Source: Alphaproteobacteria bacterium (GTDB lineage Bacteria; Pseudomonadota; Alphaproteobacteria; RF32; CAG-239). Taken from it: DNA of 19,433 nucleotides. The stretch spans positions 1-19,433 of the forward strand of contig JAGCFG010000129.1 in NCBI GenBank assembly GCA_017650255.1. The letters run 5' to 3'. Under the pieces are notes generated by a model. The model was not told the DNA's origin. It was given only the letters and a program-made list of their open reading frames with translations, and did not search any database. The translations under genes were made by a program, and so were the position numbers. Below, piece by piece: positions 14,674 through 19,433 of this stretch. The first letter of the stretch is position 1, and each line of letters opens with the position of its first letter.

Positions 14674-16148
14674 CAGAAGAAAATCCTATATATACAGCTG
14701 TTTTCGGTGATGGCTCATTCCAAAAAATATCATTGGGCAACATAATTAACAAAGGTGGCGCCGCCGGCAAAATATATGAAGTCGTTGAACACCCCAACTT
14801 TGTTGCAAAAATTTTTCACAGCTTGGCAAAAAGCAACACCAATCGCGAAAAATTGCAAGCAATGCTTCAAAATCGCCCATCCTTTGCACCTGCTCAAAAA
14901 AACGGTAAAGAAGTTTTGATGTCCGACGGCGAAAAATATATACAAATAGCTTGGCCGGAAGCAATTTTAGAAAACGATAACGGTTTTTGCGTTGGTTATC
15001 TGATGCCACGCATAGATTTAAGTCTCGCCGCATCTCTCGACCATTTTTTGCAAAAAGCAACCAGACAAAAACTGAATCTTCCGGAAAATTACGATTACAG
15101 AGTCCGTATTGCTTGCAATTTAAGCGCCATGGTTGCAGCCCTTCACGAAAAAGGGCACTATATTGTCGACCTAAAACCATCAAATGTTTATGTATATAAA
15201 GAAAGTATGCTCGTTTCCATATTGGACTGTGACGGATTTTCCATTAAAGGTGAAAAAAATCGCTACCCTGCCGAGTTTGTCAGTGAAGAATATATCTATC
15301 CCGAGGGCATGAACCAAGATTGCGAAGAAATGGGAGAAGAACAAGACAAATTTGCGTTAGCTGTAATCATCTTTAAGTTATTAAACAACGGCATACACCC
15401 CTTTTCCGGAACCCCGCGAAAAACCAACCATTCACCTTTAACCATACAAGACAGAATTGCACAAAATCACTACGCATACGGTGCATGGGCAGACTTATAC
15501 CAAGCGCCACATCCCTATTCTATTCATGACTTTTTTACCAAAGAAACTTTAGAGCTGTTTGACAGAGCATTTATAAAAGGTCAAAAAAGGCCGACAGCTC
15601 AAGAATGGGAAAAACACTTACGCAAACTTATAAGCACACTAAAACCGTGCAAAAAAAATCATATGCACTTTTATTTTACCCCAAAAGGCTGCGGACTTTG
15701 CATGGTAGAAGAAAAATTTAAATCAACCTTAAAAGATGTTGAAAAACAAACTCAAAATCCCAAAACAATCAGAGGTGTAAGTATCGACAATTTGGCTCCC
15801 GAAAAAATTGCAAGCCAAAAAAGACAACAAATGCAGCGTCTGAAAAAACTCAATATCATAAGTTTGGCTTGCATTACCATATATCTTTTATTTTGGAGTT
15901 TGCTATACCCAATAACCGCCCCTTTTGCGAAACAGATATCAAATATGGGCTTCGGAATACAAATGTTAGTCATAACTTTTTTAATGAGCTTCATCTACAA
16001 AGCATTAAAAAAATTTTCTCCCAGAATACCAGTCTTAAATAATCAGGCCATTACTACAATCCTTTTTATATACCCGCTATTATGCAGCATGATATGCCTT
16101 TGCGCCATAAACAACCCACCGGTTGAAATTATTTTGCTTAGTGAATAA
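14670..16148 (+). CDS. TerY-P-type protein kinase with Cys/His cluster and C-terminal membrane segments
   Basis: The 492-residue protein has a eukaryote-like kinase domain (about 20-320): glycine loop NKGGAAGK (27-34), ATP-binding K47, αC Glu candidate E60, catalytic loop VDLKPSN (166-172) and the metal-binding DCDGF (186-190), a variant of DFG seen in kinases of vWA/PP2C triads. EQDKFALAVIIFKLL (about 224-238) is the αF region. A Cys/His cluster follows (C327, H331, H333, C341, C344), like the short zinc-binding module after the kinase in triad relatives. Instead of the helix-hairpin-helix domain often found there, a helical linker leads to three hydrophobic spans (about 394-416, 424-446, 460-480). 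The kinase is therefore probably anchored in the inner membrane, with its catalytic domain in the cytosol. The ATG overlaps the phosphatase TGA (ATGA), and GGATAAAA lies upstream. An in-frame TTG at 14658 is less likely. Confidence 0.88.
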   Translation: MTEENPIYTAVFGDGSFQKISLGNIINKGGAAGKIYEVVEHPNFVAKIFHSLAKSNTNREKLQAMLQNRPSFAPAQKNGKEVLMSDGEKYIQIAWPEAILENDNGFCVGYLMPRIDLSLAASLDHFLQKATRQKLNLPENYDYRVRIACNLSAMVAALHEKGHYIVDLKPSNVYVYKESMLVSILDCDGFSIKGEKNRYPAEFVSEEYIYPEGMNQDCEEMGEEQDKFALAVIIFKLLNNGIHPFSGTPRKTNHSPLTIQDRIAQNHYAYGAWADLYQAPHPYSIHDFFTKETLELFDRAFIKGQKRPTAQEWEKHLRKLISTLKPCKKNHMHFYFTPKGCGLCMVEEKFKSTLKDVEKQTQNPKTIRGVSIDNLAPEKIASQKRQQMQRLKKLNIISLACITIYLLFWSLLYPITAPFAKQISNMGFGIQMLVITFLMSFIYKALKKFSPRIPVLNNQAITTILFIYPLLCSMICLCAINNPPVEIILLSE

Positions 16149-16220
16149 TTTTTTCTATGCAAAATATTATAATTGTGATATAGACACCAATAATATAAAA
16201 AAAATTTGAAAGGCAAAAAT

Positions 16221-17528
16221 TTGTTAAACTTAAAACCTATTATGATATCCGGAAAAGAAGTTCTCCCCCTCATAGAAGGTGGCAAGGGTATCAATGCCAG
16301 TGACGGACGCAGCAGCGGTGCATGGGCACACGAAAATTGCGTCGGCACTTTTTCCGGCGTAAGTCCCGACTTTTATGACAAAGCGGGAAACGTCGTCAGT
16401 GAATTTATTTCTCTCAAATCACGTCCGGAAAGACACCAAGAAATGATAGAACGTGCCATAAAAGGCGGTGTTGCCCAAGCCCAAGTCGCTCACGAAATAT
16501 CTGGCGGCAGAGGGCGCATTCACATGAATATGTTATGGGAAATGGCCGATTCGCAAACGGTTCTCGAAGGCGTTTTAAGTAAAGCAAAAGGACTGATAAA
16601 CGGCATTACTTGTGGCGCAGGCATGCCCTACCATTTGGGCGAATTAGCCAGTAAATTTGGTGTATACTACTATCCTATTGTTTCTTCCGCCAGAGCTTTC
16701 AACATTTTGTGGAAGAGGGCATATAACCAGTTTACCGAATTTTTGGGAGGGGTCGTGTATGAAGATCCATGGCTTGCCGGTGGGCATAACGGACTCTCAA
16801 ATGCCGAAAATCCCGAACAACCGGAAACTCCATATAACCGAGTAATCAAACTTCGCCAACTCATGAACGAATATAATTTGCAGGAAATTCCAATTATATT
16901 GGCAGGTGGCATATGGAATCTTAAAGATTGGGAAGATTACATTGACAACCCCGAAATAGGCAAAGTCGCTTTTCAATTCGGTACGCGCCCGATGATAACC
17001 AAGGAAAGCCCCATCAGTGAGGCTTGGCAAAAAGTCATGTTGCACGTGAAAAAAGGTGATGTCATTTTGCAGCGTTTCAGTCCTACCGGATTTTTCTCCT
17101 CCGCAATAAAAAATACTTTTCTCGAAAAACTTATCAATCGCAAAAACGGAGAAGTCGCATTCAAAACTGAGCAAGATGAAGAATTCTCAGTACCTTTTAC
17201 AATCAACCACCACAAAAATGTTTTTATAAGACCGTCCGACAAAGAAAAAGCCGACAAACAAATCAATGCCGGCTATACCGAAATACAAGAAACTCCGGAC
17301 CAAACAGTTGTCTTTTTAACTCCGAAAGAGCTGGAAGAAATGAAAGAAGACCGCAAAAATTGTGTTGGTTGCTTGTCACAATGCCAATTTTCCACTTGGT
17401 CAGCATCTTCTCCTACAAAATCTACCGGAAAATTACCTGACCCCCGAACCTATTGTATCCACAAGACATTATACGAAGTCGGCCACGGCGGCAGTGTTAA
17501 AGACCACCTTTTGTTTGCCGGACACTAG
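16221..17528 (+). CDS. Nitronate monooxygenase-like FMN-dependent TIM-barrel protein, C-terminus cut by an in-frame TAG
   Basis: The 435-residue product resembles the 2-nitropropane dioxygenase/nitronate monooxygenase superfamily. Visible motifs are GGAGMPYHL-like ITCGAGMPYHL, GGHNG, IPIILAGGIW and the phosphate-binding VAFQFGTRPM. A C-terminal extension carries CVGCLSQCQF. These enzymes use FMN to oxidise nitronates or act as enoyl reductases; the substrate here is unknown. Start choice: AAAGG at 16209-16213 has good spacing to TTG at 16221; ATG at 16242 is the alternative and costs seven residues. The frame runs into TAG at 17526-17528 and then continues for 29 sense codons to TAA at 17616-17618, right before the terminator. 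The continuation has the VYRFATDP...NGCIPSVKEL pattern expected of the family's own C-terminus, so the gene looks nonsense-interrupted. TAG is a normal stop in neighbouring genes. Confidence 0.85.
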   Translation: MLNLKPIMISGKEVLPLIEGGKGINASDGRSSGAWAHENCVGTFSGVSPDFYDKAGNVVSEFISLKSRPERHQEMIERAIKGGVAQAQVAHEISGGRGRIHMNMLWEMADSQTVLEGVLSKAKGLINGITCGAGMPYHLGELASKFGVYYYPIVSSARAFNILWKRAYNQFTEFLGGVVYEDPWLAGGHNGLSNAENPEQPETPYNRVIKLRQLMNEYNLQEIPIILAGGIWNLKDWEDYIDNPEIGKVAFQFGTRPMITKESPISEAWQKVMLHVKKGDVILQRFSPTGFFSSAIKNTFLEKLINRKNGEVAFKTEQDEEFSVPFTINHHKNVFIRPSDKEKADKQINAGYTEIQETPDQTVVFLTPKELEEMKEDRKNCVGCLSQCQFSTWSASSPTKSTGKLPDPRTYCIHKTLYEVGHGGSVKDHLLFAGH

Positions 17529-17618
17529 GTTTATCGTTTTGCGACAGACCCACTCTATCGCAATGGCTGCATTCCGAGCGTAAAAGAGCTTATCGATAAA
17601 ATCAAAAACGGAGAATAA
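17529..17618 (+). pseudogene. Detached 3' end of the nitronate monooxygenase-like gene
   Basis: Twenty-nine in-frame sense codons and a TAA follow the TAG at 17526. The peptide reads on smoothly from LLFAGH with VYRFATDPLYRNG and a KELIDKIKNGE ending, which from memory matches the GH(S/N)AYRF...DP.Y.NGFIPTVKEL tail of this family. There is no start codon or ribosome site of its own. Either it is lost from the protein or TAG is read through. Confidence 0.6.
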
Positions 17619-17620
17619 TA

Positions 17621-17650
17621 AAAAAGCCTGCATACTTTGCAGGCCTTTTT
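17621..17650. terminator. Bidirectional intrinsic terminator
   Basis: GCCTGCA (17626-17632) and TGCAGGC (17638-17644) form a seven-base stem. It is flanked by an A run on the left and a T run on the right, so it can end both the nitronate-monooxygenase-like gene (+) and grpE (-). Its position directly after TAA 17616-17618, not after the TAG, supports the longer original reading frame. Confidence 0.88.
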
Positions 17651-18202
17651 TTAACGACTGACAATCACCATCGCTTCCCTAAGCAACCTGCCGTTTATCA
17701 TATAACCGGTTTGCAACTCGGCAACAATTGTGCCTGCAGGTTTTGTCTTGTCCTCAACTTCCTGTACGACTTGATGGAATGCCGGATCAAAAACATTTCC
17801 GACCGCCTCCATTTTTGTAATACCAAATTTATTAAGAACTTTCATCAACTCCATCTCTGTCAGCTCAACCCCTTTTTTGAATTGCTTGAGTTGCTCTTCA
17901 TCATCATTTTCAACAGCAGTCAAAGCTCTATGAAGATTATCAGCAACAGACAACAAGTCTTTTGCAAAAGCAGAAATTGCATACTTTGATTGTTTCTCCA
18001 TATCCAATGCACAGCGCTTCTTTGTATTTTCCAAATCAGCATAAGCTCTCAAATAATCATCCTTAAGCTTGGCATTTTCGGCCCGAAGATTCTCTAATTC
18101 ATCTTCAACAGCAAGATTTTCTTCAGTTTTTTCCTCACAATTTTCCCTTTCCGGATTCTGATCTTCATCCTTAAAGTCGAGCTCTGTTTTATCTTTTTTC
18201 AT
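17651..18202 (-). CDS. grpE: GrpE nucleotide exchange factor
   Basis: GrpE releases ADP from DnaK in the cytosolic chaperone cycle. From the ATG at 18202 the protein has 183 residues: a charged, disordered N-terminus (about 1-35), a long coiled coil (about 35-85) with LRAYADLENTKKR, then helices with AFAKDLLSVADNLHRAL and the C-terminal beta domain with FDPAFHQVVQ, GTIVAELQTGYMINGRLLR and the VIVS end. All family hallmarks are present. The frame is open to an in-frame TTG at 18223, but ATG at 18202 has a strong AAGGTGAT upstream. dnaK, dnaJ and hrcA are not adjacent. A sigma-70-like promoter lies 45-73 bases upstream of the start. Confidence 0.97.
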   Translation of the reverse strand: MKKDKTELDFKDEDQNPERENCEEKTEENLAVEDELENLRAENAKLKDDYLRAYADLENTKKRCALDMEKQSKYAISAFAKDLLSVADNLHRALTAVENDDEEQLKQFKKGVELTEMELMKVLNKFGITKMEAVGNVFDPAFHQVVQEVEDKTKPAGTIVAELQTGYMINGRLLREAMVIVSR

Positions 18203-18246
18203 ATTATCACCTTGTATATTCAAAAAATTCTCTGTCGTTTATACAA

Positions 18247-18275
18247 AATTTAGTTAGTAAAAAGTGACAAGTCAA
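18247..18275 (-). promoter_or_regulatory. Promoter of grpE
   Basis: On the minus strand there is TTGACT (18270-18275), a 17-base spacer and TAAATT (18247-18252). The C before the -35 (CTTGAC) also fits the -35 of alphaproteobacterial RpoH promoters, but the -10 is not RpoH-like, so housekeeping control is more likely from sequence alone. Confidence 0.55.
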
Positions 18276-18370
18276 GTATCGATATTTTTATTTGCAGTTT
18301 TAATTGATTATTAAAACAGATGGTATATTTATATAGCAAATATGTACATATAGTTTGTGAAAGTTTTATA

Positions 18371-19433
18371 ATGATTGCTACGAATCCGGATTATAAACCT
18401 TTGCCGTTGGAATTTAATAAGAAAAAGACTCCGATTTCCTACAGCACGGTTAATAACAAAAATCTAAACGCAATTCAAAGTCTTGCTACTCAACAATGTT
18501 TGAGCAAAAAAGAATGGGTACCCATATCCCAAATAAATGCTTGGATGCTAACAGCAGAAACCGCAACCTTCATGAAATGGGGAGGGCTCGGTGTTGTAGC
18601 ATCAGAATTGCCGGAAGCTTTCAATAAAAACTTTATCTCAAATAATGACAAGATCTCCATTATAACCCCTATATATGAGGGAACCACCGGCAAAAAAACT
18701 GCCTCGTTCGACGGAAAAACTTATTATGGAGCCGAAAACAAAATCATTCCCTTACAAAAGGTTATTTCTATAAAGGTACCATTTTGCAATGCTCATAATA
18801 CATTAGTGGAATATCCAACCGACATCTTTCAAGGCAGTTACAACAATGTTGACTACCTTTTCTTGCAAAATTCTCGCTTTTTCTCAATCAATCCCAGCCC
18901 CAAAAACAACCCGGCACAAGACGGATGCTATGTCTTGAACAACAACAACATCAACGAAGTTGAGCGTTTTGCCTTCTTTTCAAAAGTAGTATATTGCCTG
19001 ATAAAACACCTTTTATCGCACAATAACACTTCCATAAAATTGCCCAACCTATTAATTGCAAACGACTGGCATAGCGGCGCCATCTCCGGATTGCTGAAAT
19101 ATTTGCCCTTAGCACAAACAGAAAGCGGCGAAATGAGCAAATCACTTGCCGATTCCATTTTACAAATACCGGTAATTCACTTGGCTCACCATCTAGGATA
19201 TCAAAGCTGGGACTATCCAAACACCGCAAGAATACTAAATTCCTTGTACGAAAACACAAGTTCGTTAGTATTCAAAAACGCTAAGGCAATCAAAAACAGC
19301 AACCCTCGCACAACTAATACATTGATTGTATATGACTGCTACAACCAAGCATCATGCAATTTTCATCTTGCCGACAGAGTTGTTACTGTTTCCAAAAACT
19401 ATATGGAAGAGGTTTCAAAAGAACTCGATTTCG
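18371..19433 (+). CDS. GT5 glycogen/starch synthase-like glycosyltransferase, partial (3' end outside window)
   Basis: The first 354 codons are visible. The N-terminal domain of a GT5 glycogen synthase is recognisable: ETATFMKWGGLGVV (about 63-76) corresponds to the family E-x-x-P-x-x-K-x-GGL-x-DV motif, ANDWHSG to the HDWH(T/S) segment, VIHLAHHLGYQSWD to the HN-x-x-YQG region, and ADRVVTVSKNYMEEV to the conserved VS-x-x-Y-x-x-E. Known enzymes add glucose from ADP- or UDP-glucose to an alpha-1,4-glucan. Differences: about 55 extra N-terminal residues before the motif, Val in place of Asp in GGLxDV, and Asn for His in the DWH segment. It may therefore be a divergent synthase with another acceptor. 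The C-terminal domain with the E-x7-E motif is not in view. Shine-Dalgarno pairing is weak (GAAAG). Confidence 0.85.
   Translation, partial: MIATNPDYKPLPLEFNKKKTPISYSTVNNKNLNAIQSLATQQCLSKKEWVPISQINAWMLTAETATFMKWGGLGVVASELPEAFNKNFISNNDKISIITPIYEGTTGKKTASFDGKTYYGAENKIIPLQKVISIKVPFCNAHNTLVEYPTDIFQGSYNNVDYLFLQNSRFFSINPSPKNNPAQDGCYVLNNNNINEVERFAFFSKVVYCLIKHLLSHNNTSIKLPNLLIANDWHSGAISGLLKYLPLAQTESGEMSKSLADSILQIPVIHLAHHLGYQSWDYPNTARILNSLYENTSSLVFKNAKAIKNSNPRTTNTLIVYDCYNQASCNFHLADRVVTVSKNYMEEVSKELDF

Noticed and set aside
16173..16199. Promoter for the nitronate monooxygenase-like gene (TTGTGA-15-TATAAA)
   Set aside because: The spacer is too short and the -35 poor; read-through from the kinase gene is equally possible, so it was not annotated.
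17526..17528. Pyrrolysine or general TAG recoding
   Set aside because: Three neighbouring genes use TAG as their normal stop, and pyrrolysine systems are not expected in this group.

Overview
The window is a compact, AT-rich chromosomal segment with short intergenic gaps. The gene content (YcgN-type cysteine cluster protein, YgjP-type metalloprotease, YccA/Bax1-I, a short LptM-like lipoprotein, a nitronate-monooxygenase-like protein, GrpE, DnaB) and the low GC suggest an alphaproteobacterium of a reduced or host-associated lineage (gut Rhodospirillales-like, Rickettsiales or Holosporales type). This placement is inferred from gene families only; there is no rRNA here. TGA, TAA and TAG all serve as stops, so the code looks standard.

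Layout. (1) 1-1200: a membrane-anchored GH24 lysozyme-like gene (+) with a near-consensus promoter and a terminator, then a 177-bp imperfect palindrome that also sits at the 3' end of the next gene. (2) 1202-6362, all minus: a trifunctional LplT-Aas-type lysophospholipid transporter/acyltransferase/acyl-ACP synthetase, a membrane protein made of two copies of a 3TM-like unit, a small lipoprotein and a YccA/Bax1-I protein, mostly with their own promoters or terminators. (3) 6435-9070, minus: a tight dnaB-ycgN-ygjP cluster, whose presumptive promoter contains a perfect DnaA box. (4) 9253-9329: tRNA-Arg(CCT). (5) 9349-10909, minus: a small membrane protein and an M20 metallopeptidase. (6) 10993-12488, plus: a secreted SH3 protein and a DotB/PilT-like secretion ATPase. 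(7) 12485-13015, minus: a periplasmic TlpA-like thioredoxin. (8) 13110-16148, plus: a 44-residue lipoprotein followed by vWA, PP2C phosphatase and membrane-anchored protein kinase genes, a TerY-P-like signalling triad. (9) 16221-17618: a nitronate-monooxygenase-like gene cut by an in-frame TAG 30 codons before its apparent original end. (10) 17651-18202, minus: grpE; then from 18371 a divergent GT5 glycogen/starch-synthase-like gene that runs off the window.

The most interesting part is the vWA-PP2C-kinase triad. All metal-binding and catalytic positions are intact, the genes overlap, and the kinase ends in a Cys/His cluster and three membrane segments. It looks like a self-contained reversible Ser/Thr-phosphorylation module at the membrane, with none of the other tellurite-resistance genes beside it. 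Around it lie envelope genes (lipoproteins, SH3 protein, TlpA-like thioredoxin, DotB-like ATPase), but a functional link to them is only inference. No gap between genes exceeds 300 bases.
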